Assembly (NCBI RefSeq): GCF_018390605.1
Contig: NZ_JAHBGD010000027.1
Coordinates: 1 to 64,000 of the forward strand
Length of the DNA: 64,000 nucleotides
Origin: Ancylobacter defluvii
Lineage (GTDB): Bacteria; Pseudomonadota; Alphaproteobacteria; Rhizobiales; Xanthobacteraceae
Direction of reading: 5' to 3'
A program made the translations under genes and the position numbers. The notes beneath the pieces are model-generated. The model did not search any database. It was not told the origin of the DNA and saw only the letters and a list, made by a program, of their open reading frames with translations. This document shows positions 34,552-43,495 of this stretch, in pieces; positions within the stretch are counted from its first letter, which is position 1, and each line of letters opens with the position of its first letter.

Positions 34552-35744
34552 ATGACGATAATTCGTCTTTCTCTGATCGTCATGTGTTCGTTTCTAACCT
34601 CCTGCGTCAGTGCATCCCGGTCGGCACCGCTTCCCTATTCGGCATTGAATACAACTCATATTGCCGAGTTCGGCCTGATAAGGTTCTGGGGAGACGAAAC
34701 GTCGCCTGAGATCTCTTCCTATGTCGACACGCAATTTGAGCAAGTTCGCGCTTCCGGCTGCCGACGCTGCACCAAGGAAGCGAACTTCCTCGCCTTGTCC
34801 GGCGGCGGAGCGGACGGCGCGTTCGCCGCGGGCATGCTGAACGGCTGGAGCCAGCATGGTAATCGCCCCGTTTTCGAGGTCGTTACCGGTGTCAGTACCG
34901 GATCGCTCGCGGCTCCGTTCGCCTTTCTCGGCCAGCGATACGATACGGCACTTCAAGAAGTATACACGCAGATAAGCGACAAGGACATCTACATCAACAA
35001 GGGTGCATTCGCCCTCGCCGGTCCGTCATTGTACGATAATGCGCCACTGCGCGATCTTATAACGAAGCTGGTCACCGAAAATCTCCTGGACGAGATTTCC
35101 AGGGAGCATCTCAGAGGCCGGCGCCTCCTCGTCCAGACAACGAATATAGACGCGCAGCGCCCGGTCATCTGGGACATGGGCGCCATCGCCGCCAGCCGCT
35201 CAAAGGAACGCCGGACGCTCTTCGTCAATATACTTCTCGCCTCGGCGGCGATACCGGTCATCTTTCCGCCCGTTTCGATCAAGGTTCGGAGCGGCGATCG
35301 CGTCTATGACGAACTGCACGTGGATGGCGGCGTCACCTCACAGATTACCTTCGGCCCGCCGGGACTCGACTTGAATCGCGCCGAGCGCACAGCCTTCGGC
35401 GCGCACCGGATCAAGAACCTATATGTGATCCGAAATGGAAAGATCGAACCGGAATACATGGCGGTCGACCAAAGTGCCCCCGATCTCGCAAAGCGAGCCG
35501 TCGGAACAATGGTTAAGTATCAGACGCTCTCGAACATCAGAAATCTATATACGAGAGCTCGGCCGCCCATATCAATCTGTCGTTCGTCTCCATTCCCGAA
35601 GCATTTTCCGAAGTCCCGAAAAGCGAATTCGATTCGGCCTATATGGTGAGGCTGTTCGATTTCGGGCTCCAGATGGGCCGGCGCGGGGAATTCTGGCGCC
35701 ACGTCCCGCCGGAAAGTCCGATCCTGTCGGAAGCGCAACGCTGA
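34552..35744 (+). pseudogene. Patatin-like phospholipase lipoprotein with C-terminal frameshift
   Basis: A lipoprotein signal (MTIIRLSLIVMCSFLTSCVS, lipobox cysteine at 18) precedes a patatin domain: oxyanion loop LALSGGGADGAFAAGML, nucleophile Ser115 in TGVSTGSLAAPF, and the catalytic Asp in ELHVDGGVTSQ. All catalytic parts are in one frame. Near 35555 the frame shifts: the +1 frame reads AAHINLSFVSIPEAFSEVPK and MVRLFDFGLQMGRRGEFWRH, the expected C-terminus, to a stop at 35742-35744. As read, the protein ends after 365 residues with an unrelated tail. The hydrolase core might still fold, so the gene may be partly functional or a recent pseudogene. Confidence 0.75.
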
Positions 35745-36194
35745 GCGTACACCCGTCATCGACGAGCAGCGTCGCGCCGACCGCCTTCAATAGCCGGCGA
35801 CACAACCGCACCAGTTCGGGGACCTCGTCGCCTCGTCAAGGCCGGCGCGCCGCGCGAGTGCGGCGGTCAGTCGGCTTCCGCACAAGCCTTGTCGAGCCCG
35901 CAAGGCTCCCTGCAACTAAACTTCGGCAGATGAAGGCTACCCCCTTGGTATGGTACCGCCCGCCGCCGTTTTCACTAGGATTGCCCTGGTCGCCTCACCC
36001 AGCCTTGTCGGGGGCGATAGGGAGCAGGCCCCGCGAACGGCCGATCTTGGCGGAACATCTCGCCGCTTCGCGCCGGCGATCCCATGGCAGGCACGAGCAC
36101 AGCTCACGGCGGACGAAAGGTCCGGTTCGCCCTGACGCCCGCTCTGTGTCCGCTCGCCGACATCAATTCATGAAACGCACGAGCAGTAGGTCAG
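35745..36194. other. Intergenic region before the efflux operon
   Basis: 450 bp without a supported gene. On the minus strand LVRLCRRLLKAVGATLLVDD around 35780-35830 looks protein-like but lacks a start signal and continues into the patatin gene antisense. The promoter of the efflux genes should lie at the right end. No tetR-like operator was recognised. Confidence 0.35.
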
Positions 36195-37364
36195 ATGTCC
36201 GTCGCAACGCCCAGTTCGGATTTTCAACAGAAGGCGGAGGTTTATCCGGCAACGTCCCAGCCCTCGGTACCGCAAGGGCCGGCGTCGAGCCCGCAGCCAG
36301 GCACAAAGCACAGGCTCGTCCGCGGCGGCATGCTGCTGCCGCTCGTGGCGGTGACGATCGTCAGCGCCTTCATGGTTCTGGCCATCACGCGATGGGACTA
36401 CTGGTTGGGTGTGGCGGCGGTGCAGTCGACGGACGACGCGACCGTCCGAGCGGAGTTGACCGGGCTCGCGGCGCGCGTGACAGGAAACGTGGTCGAGGTC
36501 GCGGTTCGCGATTACCAGTCCGTCCGCCAGGGCGATCTCCTCATGCGGATAGACCCGGCCGACTACGAGGTCGCGGTCGCGAGGGCGGAAGCCGGCGTGG
36601 CCGGCGCACGCGCGGCGCTCGAGAACCTCGACAACCAGGTCGCGCTGCAGAAGGCGTTGATCCTCCAGGCGCAGGCCCAGCTTACCTCCACGCAGGCGCG
36701 CGCGGTCCAGGCCGAGCAGGAGAGGGAGCGGCAATACAATCTGCTTCAATCCACCTATGGTACCCGGCAGAAGGTGGAGCAGGTCGAGGCGGATCTCGCG
36801 ATCGCCAAGGCGGCGCAACAGGCCGCGACGGCGGCTGTCCTGGCGCAGAAGGAGCAGCTCAATGTTCTGGAGGGGACTAGGGGCCAGCGGGACGCAGAAC
36901 TGCAGACCGCGCAAGCCAGCCTGGCCGGCGCCAGGCTTCAGTTGGGATATACACGCATCCTGGCGCCTTTCGACGGCATTGTGGGCCAGCGTCAGGTTCA
37001 GCCCGGCGACTACGTCACCGTCGGGGGCAGCCTGATTAGTATCGTGCCGCTGCCGCGCGTCTATGTGATCGCGAACTACAAGGAAACCCAGCTGACCAAC
37101 GTGGTCGCTGGCCAGCCGGCCAGCATGACCGTCGATACCTTTCCGGGCGCCACGCTGAACGGCCATGTCGAGAATCTGTCGCCGGCATCCGGCTCGCAAT
37201 TCGCGCTGCTGCCGCCCGACAATGCGACGGGAAACTTCACCAAGGTGGTCCAGCGCATTCCGGTCCGCATCGCCCTCGACCCGGGCCAGCTACTGATCGA
37301 GCGGCTTCGCCCCGGCATGTCGGTCGTGACGAGCATCCACACCGACGGGCAGGTTCGGCAATGA
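36195..37364 (+). CDS. HlyD/EmrA-type membrane fusion protein
   Basis: 389 residues. A Pro-rich cytoplasmic tail and one membrane anchor (LLPLVAVTIVSAFMVLAI, about residues 47-64) precede the barrel-lipoyl halves STDDATVRAELTGLAARVTG and LGYTRILAPFDGIVGQRQVQ, separated by a long alpha-helical hairpin rich in Gln, Ala and Glu (about residues 130-260). The late NYKETQLTNVVAGQPASMTV is the EmrA beta-barrel motif. It links the inner-membrane MFS pump, whose gene overlaps by 4 bp, to an outer-membrane channel. No TolC gene is present here. Confidence 0.92.
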   Translation: MSVATPSSDFQQKAEVYPATSQPSVPQGPASSPQPGTKHRLVRGGMLLPLVAVTIVSAFMVLAITRWDYWLGVAAVQSTDDATVRAELTGLAARVTGNVVEVAVRDYQSVRQGDLLMRIDPADYEVAVARAEAGVAGARAALENLDNQVALQKALILQAQAQLTSTQARAVQAEQERERQYNLLQSTYGTRQKVEQVEADLAIAKAAQQAATAAVLAQKEQLNVLEGTRGQRDAELQTAQASLAGARLQLGYTRILAPFDGIVGQRQVQPGDYVTVGGSLISIVPLPRVYVIANYKETQLTNVVAGQPASMTVDTFPGATLNGHVENLSPASGSQFALLPPDNATGNFTKVVQRIPVRIALDPGQLLIERLRPGMSVVTSIHTDGQVRQ

Positions 37365-38926
37365 TCGACGGAGCGCTCGGAGATATTGCCCGGCAACGCC
37401 GGGCCAATCCTTACGCGGCTGTAGGCGCCGCACTCGCTGGCTGCTTTCTCGCGAGCTATCACACGCGCTTCTTCGGTATCGGCCTTCCCGACCTGCGAGG
37501 CGGGTTCGGCCTTTCCGTGGACGAGGCCTCATGGCTCTCGACGGTCGCGAACGCGCCGCAGATCCTGACCGCTCCGGCCGTTCCGTGGCTGGTGATGGTT
37601 TTCGGCATTCGCCCGATCCTGATGTGGCCAGGCTTGGCCTACGCGCTGCTGGTGACCCTGATCCCATTCACCACCGACCTTGCGCAGCTGTTCGCGCTTC
37701 ACGCGGTCACCGCGCTCCTGCTCGGCTTGTTCGTGCCGGCCACGCTGCTGGTGATCGTCAGGAATCTTTCCCCCGCGCTCTGGTTGCCGGCCTTCGCCCT
37801 CTATGCGTTTCGCCTCGCCTTCACCTTGAACACCGGGCCGTGGATGACCGGCTATCTGGTCCAGACTTGGGGCTGGCGGTGGCTGTACTGGGTCGATGTC
37901 CCGATCGCGCTGCTCATGGTCGGCCTTGCCTGGTACGGGTCGATGCCGCAGCGACCGAACCTGGACATGCTGGCAAGGGCGGATTGGGGCGGAATGCTGC
38001 TGTTCGGCCTCAGTCTCACGCTCGTCTATGTCGGCCTCGATCAAGGGAATCGGCTGGACTGGCACAACTCTGGAACCATCGCCGCGATGCTGGGAGGCGG
38101 AGCGGCTCTCATGGCCTGCTTCGTCGTGCACGAGGCGACGACGCCGGCGCCTTGGGCAAACCCCAAGATCCTCGCGCGAAGGAACACCATTCTGGGCCTC
38201 GCGACGGGCGTGGTCTTCAGTTTCGTTACGGTGTCGAACAGCCTGCTCGTGCCGAGCTTCATGATCGGCATCGGTCAGTTGAGGCCTGAGCAGTTCGGCT
38301 GGTTCCTGGTCGTCTGGGTTGCCCTGCCGCTTGGCGTGACGATCTGGCTCGGCGTCCTTCTGCTCAGAAGGTTCGACTTCCGCTTCGTGATGATCGCCGG
38401 GTTCGCCTCCTTCGCGGCAGGTAGCCTCTGGGCGACGCATCTGACGAACGAATGGCGGATGGTGGATTTCATCCCGATCGCAGCCTTCCAGGCTGTCGGC
38501 CTGGGCATCACCTTCACGGCTGTCATGATCGGCAATTTCACCAGCGTCAAACCCGAGGTAGCCTCGGCCTTTGCCGCCTATATTCAGATCCTTCGGCTGG
38601 TTGCGGTCGAGTTCGGCATCGCGGTCATGTCGACGTTTCTGCGCATTCGGGAGCAGACGCACTCGAACCTCATCGGGTTGCACGTCGCTCGGGGCGACGC
38701 CGACATCGCGCAGGCGATAGCGGCGCGGGCGGCCATGTTCCAAGCCGATGGTGTCGCCTACGCCAAGGCGCGTGCCACGGCGAGGCTGGCTGCAATCGTG
38801 CAACGAGAGGCCAACGTTCTGGCATACATTGACGGCTTTAGTCTGACGTTCGTCGTGGCCCTTTTCGGCATTATTGTCGCAGCCGCGATGCTTCCGGCAC
38901 CCAAGGGACCACTTACCAGCGGGTAG
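37361..38926 (+). CDS. DHA2-family MFS drug efflux pump (EmrB-like)
   Basis: 521 residues with about fourteen hydrophobic segments, as in DHA2 drug:proton antiporters. It begins with a short tail, then CFLASYHTRFFGIGLPDLRG and the FGLSVDEASWLSTVANAPQI stretch common to EmrB. A late YAKARATARLAAIVQREANV loop precedes the final helix, as in EmrB. It overlaps the membrane fusion protein gene by 4 bp and forms a tripartite pump with it. Substrates are probably hydrophobic toxicants, but none can be named. Confidence 0.9.
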   Translation: MIDGALGDIARQRRANPYAAVGAALAGCFLASYHTRFFGIGLPDLRGGFGLSVDEASWLSTVANAPQILTAPAVPWLVMVFGIRPILMWPGLAYALLVTLIPFTTDLAQLFALHAVTALLLGLFVPATLLVIVRNLSPALWLPAFALYAFRLAFTLNTGPWMTGYLVQTWGWRWLYWVDVPIALLMVGLAWYGSMPQRPNLDMLARADWGGMLLFGLSLTLVYVGLDQGNRLDWHNSGTIAAMLGGGAALMACFVVHEATTPAPWANPKILARRNTILGLATGVVFSFVTVSNSLLVPSFMIGIGQLRPEQFGWFLVVWVALPLGVTIWLGVLLLRRFDFRFVMIAGFASFAAGSLWATHLTNEWRMVDFIPIAAFQAVGLGITFTAVMIGNFTSVKPEVASAFAAYIQILRLVAVEFGIAVMSTFLRIREQTHSNLIGLHVARGDADIAQAIAARAAMFQADGVAYAKARATARLAAIVQREANVLAYIDGFSLTFVVALFGIIVAAAMLPAPKGPLTSG

Positions 38927-38930
38927 GCCT

Positions 38931-38957
38931 CGCCGTTCGAGATTTTGCCCAACGGCG
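38931..38957 (+). terminator. Possible terminator hairpin after the efflux operon
   Basis: CGCCGTT and AACGGCG form 7-bp perfect arms with a 13-bp loop, 5 bp after the EmrB-like stop codon. There is no T-run behind it, so it may instead be an mRNA-stabilising hairpin. Confidence 0.3.
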
Positions 38958-39109
38958 ACTTACTCCGAACGAGTGGTGCGCGCCGCCCGGAGAACGTCTC
39001 AACCGAGACCTTGCCGATGAATGCCGGGAAAGTCACGGCCATCGTATGTTAGGCCTTCGGCCTCCGTACATGTTAAGGTGAAGTATTGCTGGGGCGACTA
39101 AAAAGGGCC

Positions 39110-39265
39110 TCAGGCATCGGAGGTGTCGAGCGGCTCCACCCGAAGCGAAACACCCTTCTCGCCGATAATCACATGTGGCAGCGTCATCGCAAACTGTGTG
39201 AGTGCCTCATTCACGCCGGCTGCAATATCCTCTCGGCTATCAGCGCGCAGGGGATACTCTGCCAA
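39110..39265 (-). CDS. Small hypothetical protein (51 aa, TTG start)
   Basis: A TTG at 39265, 9 bp after an AGG in an A-rich stretch, opens a 51-residue frame AEYPLRADSREDIAAGVNEA then LTQFAMTLPHVIIGEKGVSL and RVEPLDTSDA before TGA. The mixed helix and strand pattern with sensible codons looks like a real protein or the end of one. It follows the 113-aa membrane protein gene on the same strand after 58 bp. If a single base in the six-A run just upstream is in error, the frame would extend further. No family is recognised. Confidence 0.4.
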   Translation of the reverse strand: MAEYPLRADSREDIAAGVNEALTQFAMTLPHVIIGEKGVSLRVEPLDTSDA

Positions 39266-39323
39266 CTCTTTTTTCCTGCCAGAGGGCGACCTTCAGCTTT
39301 GCTGTCACGGCGAACTGCCTTTG

Positions 39324-39665
39324 CTATCTCACGAGCCACGCGGCAACGGATCCACCGCCGATGACGATGCAACCCAGCCAGAGAGCAACGCGTGCCACGA
39401 AAGGAAGCGGCGAAGTTCCACCGCGATTATCGTCGAAGCCCCAGCTTGATTCATGCGTCACACCCGGCCGATCTTCGGCACCAGCATGCAACACTTCGTT
39501 GCGCGCCAATTCAACCCGCTCAGAACTCGCCGTGGTACCAGCCGCCTCGTCATCAGTTCCAAGGGGCGCCGCAGCTGGGTCGGGGAACGGCACTTTGTCC
39601 CCGCCGCGTCCTCGATCAATATCGTGGCGCAACTGCTCGGTGTTGGACAGGCCGGATGTGGTCAT
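39324..39665 (-). CDS. Small membrane-anchored hypothetical protein (113 aa)
   Basis: An ATG at 39665 with a strong GGGAGGCG ribosome binding site opens NTEQLRHDIDRGRGGDKVPF then PDPAAAPLGTDDEAAGTTAS, a motif seen in short alphaproteobacterial proteins of unknown function, typically before a C-terminal membrane helix. Here the helix is VALWLGCIVIGGGSVAAWLV (about residues 92-111). The middle part is low in recognisable features. It is a tail-anchored membrane protein by topology. Role unknown. Confidence 0.65.
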   Translation of the reverse strand: MTTSGLSNTEQLRHDIDRGRGGDKVPFPDPAAAPLGTDDEAAGTTASSERVELARNEVLHAGAEDRPGVTHESSWGFDDNRGGTSPLPFVARVALWLGCIVIGGGSVAAWLVR

Positions 39666-40093
39666 AGCTTCGCCTCCCTACCAGCGAGCAACGACTATAT
39701 CGGCCCTGCGTTCCATCACGGGCTACTGCTGGCCAACTTGGTGTTCGCAATAGCAGTTGCCCACTTTTGTACATTGCGGGGCTCGATGACTGAGAGTCCT
39801 CTCTGATTGGGGTCGTTGAGGTCAAGCTGCTCGTTCGGGTCTCCCCATCTTGGCTTTTCCGGTTCGTGTCGCCCCATGGGTCACACGCTTCTCTTCGCGG
39901 TCGGCGCTGGGCCGCCGCATGATGGGGTCAGGAGGGCGAGGCGTCTCAATCTGTTTCACGACCTTGGGGTTTGCGCCCGCAGGTTCTGGACTCTCAACGA
40001 GATCGCCTTGCCCATCGTCCCCACGGGAACGATCCGGTTCACCCTTTCGGGATCATGCGTCGTGTCTGGTCCTCCCGTTTCGGCGCTGCGGCG
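39666..40093. other. Intergenic region between the small membrane protein and the IS110 remnant
   Basis: About 430 bp with no gene supported on either strand. It probably includes one end of the IS110-like element whose transposase remnant starts at 40583 and runs leftward to 40094. No terminal repeat was found. Confidence 0.3.
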
Positions 40094-40583
40094 TCAGGCT
40101 GCGGCCGTGGCGCCGTTGGCGGGGTCCTTGCCCCAGCGGAACTCGGCACCGTCGCTCCACATGCGATGGAGGATGACGGCGAGCTTGCGGGCGACCGCGA
40201 CGCGGGCGCGGGCCATGCCGCGCGACTTGGCGGCTCTTGACGTGGACCTGCCGGAACCAGCCCGTCCGCATGATCTGCGCCAGAGCGCGGGCGTCGTTGC
40301 GGTCGGTCTTGTTGGGCATCGTCTTCATCGCGGCATTGGCCTGGCGCGTCTCGATGCAGATCGCCGGCAAGCCCGCCGCGCGAAGCCCTTCATGAAGCCA
40401 GGCCGTCAGCGAGCATGCTTCCAGACCAATGCGCTCCAGAGGCAGGTCGAGCTGGCTTAACGCCTGCGCCAGAGCGACAGGCTCACTCGCCGCGCGCGCC
40501 TCCTTCACGATCCGACCCGTCCCATCCACAACGCAGATCGCGGTCTCTTCCAGCGACACGTCCAGTCCGGCATAGTAGTTCAT
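40094..40583 (-). mobile_element. IS110-family element remnant, internally deleted
   Basis: The ATG at 40583 (site AAGGAG) starts MNYYAGLDVSLEETAICVVD, the DEDD first Asp region, and continues CLEACSLTAWLHEGLRAAG-like sequence (LEACSLTAWLHEGLRAAGLP) and [20 protein letters not shown]. After HVKSR the frame shifts and about 200 residues are missing. The neighbouring frame then gives [20 protein letters not shown] and FRWGKDP, the usual C-terminus, to a stop at 40094. This belongs to a different IS110 subgroup from the element at 27237-28250. It cannot make a working transposase. Confidence 0.82.
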
Positions 40584-40696
40584 GGCTGCTCCTTCCCGAT
40601 GCTTGTGGCCGCTCAACACGGACCACGTTCCAACATCCCGAACGGAGCGGCCACCCTCAGGCTGAGACCCCAATCACCCCATCTGTTTGAGAATGT

Positions 40697-40798
40697 TCAA
40701 GGGTGGGCGATTCTGCGTAGCATGAGGCTTCCGAGCGCGATGTGGATCATGGCCTCAGAGACGTCGAGGCGCTGTTCATAGTCCCGAACGAGGCGCTT
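40697..40798 (-). mobile_element. IS5-family transposase C-terminal scrap
   Basis: The minus strand reads KRLVRDYEQRLDVSEAMIHI and ALGSLMLRRIAHP before a stop at 40697, the C-terminal end of an IS5-type DDE transposase. It fuses in frame to the N-terminus of a LysR gene at about 40799, which shows a deletion or one-sided insertion inside that regulator gene. Only about 33 residues are left. Confidence 0.65.
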
Positions 40799-40867
40799 CT
40801 CGGCCGCTCGGCCCATGTGGAGTTCGTCGGCGACGGCGAGGAAATGGCGGAGGTGACGCAGTTCCAT
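40799..40867 (-). pseudogene. LysR-family regulator, N-terminal 23 residues
   Basis: An ATG at 40867 starts MELRHLRHFLAVADELHMGR followed by AAE, the typical first helices of a LysR-type helix-turn-helix domain. After residue 23 the frame runs directly into IS5 transposase sequence. The rest of the regulator is absent. It is divergent from the broken alpha/beta hydrolase gene at 40964, the usual LysR-target layout. Confidence 0.7.
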
Positions 40868-40963
40868 ATCGCCACGATATCAAGAACCTTCATTTGCATC
40901 ATCGTTTTATGTGCTCGGACGAACCATCCTCCGGCGGAGTAGCCAGCAATCGCCGGAGAATTT

Positions 40964-41736
40964 ATGCGCTTCATCCCTTTGATCGCCGCAGTCACCGTCA
41001 GTTGCGCCGCGCTGGCGCCGCCGACGGCCGGCGCCGAGCCGCTACGCCGGGATTTTGCCGTGTCGAGTGAGGACGGCCTGCGGATCTTCGTCCGGGAGCT
41101 TCGCGACAGCGAGGCCCGGTTCGACCGGGGGTGGGCTGGGCCACCGGATCGCAGTGGCTCGGCCATTACGCCTCGCTCAATCCTGAGAGCATCAGCCATC
41201 TGGTCTATTACAACGGCGCCTATAGCGGTCCGGCCGGCGGGTGGCGTCTGCAGGCGGAATTCGGCGACCCGCAACATCCCGCCGAGCTGGACTATGCGCG
41301 GCACGGCTCCTGGCGGCTGGCGACGGCCGAAAACCTGGCCGGACGCTGGCGTGACGAAGGGATCGATCCTGCCTTTCTCGATCGCTATGTCGCGCTGTCC
41401 ATGGAGGGAGACGAAACCGCGCGTGAGCGCGAGCCCGCGAGCTTCAGGTTTCCCTCCGGCCCGACCGCCGACACGCTGAAGCTGGTCAACGGGCGCCAGA
41501 TCTTCGACGCGTCGTTCATCCGCTCGCATGTGCTGATTTTGCGCTCGGCGAATGATTTCTGGTCAAGACTGGTGGATGCGCAAACGCTTCTCGCCCATCT
41601 GACCAGTGCCGCCTCGGCCAGTCTCGTCGAGATTCCGGCCGTCTCCCACTATGTGCATCTCCAGCCAACGCCGGATCGGCAGAAGTTCCTGAATGCCGTC
41701 CTGGCCTTTACGGCCCAATCCGCGAAGGAGCGCTAA
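40964..41736 (+). pseudogene. Secreted alpha/beta hydrolase, internally deleted and frameshifted
   Basis: The gene begins with a signal peptide (MRFIPLIAAVTVSCAALAPP) and SSEDGLRIFVREL, the start of an alpha/beta hydrolase domain, for about 56 residues. At about 41130 the frame changes and sequence resumes at the nucleophile elbow, GWATGSQWLGHYASLNPESI, where Ala stands in the place usually held by Ser. It continues to LVEIPAVSHYVHLQPT, whose His is the likely catalytic one, and ends at 41736. Around 70 residues between the two parts are missing. Frameshift, deletion and a changed nucleophile indicate a pseudogene. Confidence 0.72.
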
Positions 41737-41814
41737 CTATGCGCGGAAGCTCTGCATATGATGAGGGCATCGACCTTATCGAATAGGGGCATTCATTCCT
41801 TGAAGAGCAGGTAA

Positions 41815-42069
41815 TCAAGGAATCTCGCTGTCCGGGGACAGCTTCGCCAATCCCTTGATCGCCTCTTTCAGGCGATGACTACGATACGCGCTGTCGGCGA
41901 ACCAGAGTTCGATCTCGGCAGGGTCGAGCGTATCGGCGTAGGCCGATGTCGGCACTGGACATCCGGACTCCCGGATGGCGCGTATATTGTGCTGGTAGCG
42001 CCGGATCCGCTCCTCCATCGGCAGTTCGGGTCCATGCTTCAGCAATTTGTCCTTCGGCCAGGTCGGCAT
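41815..42069 (-). CDS. Small hypothetical protein (84 aa) downstream of MqsRA
   Basis: 84 residues starting MPTWPKDKLLKHGPELPMEE, mainly helical, with IRRYQHNIRAIRESGCPVPT and a C-terminal SHRLKEAIKGLAKLSPDSEI. It lies 25 bp after the antitoxin gene on the same strand, so it is likely cotranscribed with the toxin-antitoxin pair. No family is recognised. It could be a third component of the module or an unrelated passenger. Confidence 0.55.
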   Translation of the reverse strand: MPTWPKDKLLKHGPELPMEERIRRYQHNIRAIRESGCPVPTSAYADTLDPAEIELWFADSAYRSHRLKEAIKGLAKLSPDSEIP

Positions 42070-42094
42070 GGCAGTGCTCCGAACGTTTATTCCG

Positions 42095-42520
42095 TTAGCG
42101 CAACTCGTCGGCGATCTCCGGATGACGATCGAGCACCTTAATCAGCTGGCTGGTCGGGCCGCTCGGCTCGACCAGCCCGCGCTCGTATTTGTCGAAAGCG
42201 TTCTCACCGACCTTGAGCAACGCGCCGGCATCACGCTGGGATAGATTGAGCTTGGTGCGGATACGCCGGATGGTCGCCGGCGACGGGACGCCATCAACCT
42301 GTTCCTTCAGCGTGCGCAGCGCCACGTCCACCACCTCCATGTCCTTGCCGACATGGATGCCATCGCCCTCGCCGGCCGGATAATAGCCGGGCAGCTCGAC
42401 CGTGAGGCTGATACCCTTATAGGCCACCACAAACGGCCGCACGCTGCGTGTCAGGATCTCGCCGGTTTCCGGCGCCGTCATGGTATCGGGAAGCGCCGTC
42501 TCTTTCATCGCCATGGTCAT
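42095..42520 (-). CDS. mqsA: MqsA-like antitoxin lacking the zinc-binding cysteines
   Basis: 141 residues. The C-terminal helix-turn-helix reads ATIRRIRTKLNLSQRDAGAL, LKVGENAFDKYERGLVEPSG and a final VLDRHPEIADELR, matching MqsA closely in pattern. Escherichia coli MqsA has an N-terminal zinc site made of two CxxC pairs. The whole protein here contains no cysteine; the matching region reads TVELPGYYPAGEGDGIHVGK. It would bind the MqsR toxin and its own promoter. The ATG overlaps the toxin stop as ATGA, with the toxin first as in other mqsRA operons. Confidence 0.8.
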   Translation of the reverse strand: MTMAMKETALPDTMTAPETGEILTRSVRPFVVAYKGISLTVELPGYYPAGEGDGIHVGKDMEVVDVALRTLKEQVDGVPSPATIRRIRTKLNLSQRDAGALLKVGENAFDKYERGLVEPSGPTSQLIKVLDRHPEIADELR

Positions 42521-42822
42521 TTCTCCTTGAACGACATGACCGTGAACTCGGTGATGACGTCCGCCTGGAACTTCACATAGAGCGTCAATCCTCGCGCTGG
42601 CACATGATAGACGTCCTGCCAGACGCGATGATCGGCGAACGTTGTCATCGACTTGAAGAACATGCGCCGCTCGATGCCGATAATCGTCTCGACGATGCCA
42701 CCACGATCGAATCCGAGCACCGTCGCATCCCGCAGCGCCGATGTCGTCATCGCCAAGCGGTCGACCGACCCCAGTGCCAGTTTGATGGCCTCGAGATCAT
42801 AGGTCGGCCGTCGTTTCTCCAT
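42517..42822 (-). CDS. mqsR: MqsR-type toxin (RelE-fold mRNA interferase)
   Basis: 101 residues with the MqsR pattern throughout: MEKRRPTYDLEAIKLALGSV at the start, TTSALRDATVLGFDRGGIVE, then RMFFKSMTTFADHRVWQDVY and a C-terminal FTVMSFKEK. In Escherichia coli MqsR the KSMTT and WQDVY segments lie in the ribonuclease active site, and the enzyme cuts mRNA at GCU. The length matches the family. The gene is the first of the operon. Left of it lie IS remnants and broken genes; right of it is an ArdC remnant, a typical mobile setting for a toxin-antitoxin pair. Confidence 0.87.
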   Translation of the reverse strand: MEKRRPTYDLEAIKLALGSVDRLAMTTSALRDATVLGFDRGGIVETIIGIERRMFFKSMTTFADHRVWQDVYHVPARGLTLYVKFQADVITEFTVMSFKEK

Positions 42823-43103
42823 GGTCGAAATATGCCACCATAAAGGTGGCAGTTCAAGGGCGCGTCCGATGAGGGTCGGACCCCGCTCTATGCCGCCGGC
42901 TGCACCGTTTCCACTCAGCCCCGTCCCGGGTCTGCGCCTGCGGTAACGATCGCTCGCGCGGCAGCGGCCAAGCCGCGGATCGCCGGGAAAGGATAGGCGC
43001 GGGAGGCAGGCCCTCTAGGAGAGCGAGAGGGCGGCCGGTCGGCCGTGACGGGTCAAGGGACCAGCGAGAGTGGCTCGCGGCCGGCCTGTCGCGGAGACCC
43101 GCC

Positions 43104-43441
43104 ATGGACCATGCAGCCACCCGCCGGCGCCCTGCCCCGAACCGGGCGTCACTCTACTAGGACATCACCGACCGCATCATCGTCGAATTGGTGGCCGGCC
43201 GCGTCCCCTGGGCCCAGCCCTGGGCCGCCGCCGCGGCCCCGCTGACGATGCCGCGAAACGCCACCACGGGGCGAAAATACTCCGGCATCAACATCCTCAT
43301 TCTCTGGGACGCCGTCATCGAGCACGGCTTCAGCACCCAGACCTGGCTCACCTTCCGCCAGGCGCTCGGGCTCGGCGGCAGCGTGCGCAAGGGCGAGCAC
43401 GGCACCACCGTCGTCTATGCCGGCCGCTTCACGCCGGGCGA
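43104..43441 (+). pseudogene. ArdC-like antirestriction protein (DUF1738) remnant
   Basis: The frame from the ATG at 43104 reads MDHAATRRRPAPNRASLY, then a TAG (43158-43160) in place of the usual Gln, then DITDRIIVELVAGRVPWAQP, RNATTGRKYSGINILILWDA and QTWLTFRQALGLGGSVRKGE, the N-terminal single-strand DNA-binding domain of ArdC-type proteins. It is cut off at 43441 by an IS6 element. The zinc protease domain is lost and no continuation is found on the other side of the IS. ArdC proteins protect incoming plasmid DNA, so its presence points to plasmid or conjugative-element ancestry. Confidence 0.82.
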
Positions 43442-43465
43442 GGGGCGTTGTCACATTAACTTCGG
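43442..43465. repeat. Left terminal inverted repeat of the IS6 element
   Basis: Begins GGGGCGTTGTCACATTAACT and ends TCGG. It matches the right end in 23 of 24 positions when that end is reverse-complemented. Confidence 0.88.
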
Positions 43466-43495
43466 CGTTGCGGCAGGCCGTGTAGATGGGGGCGC

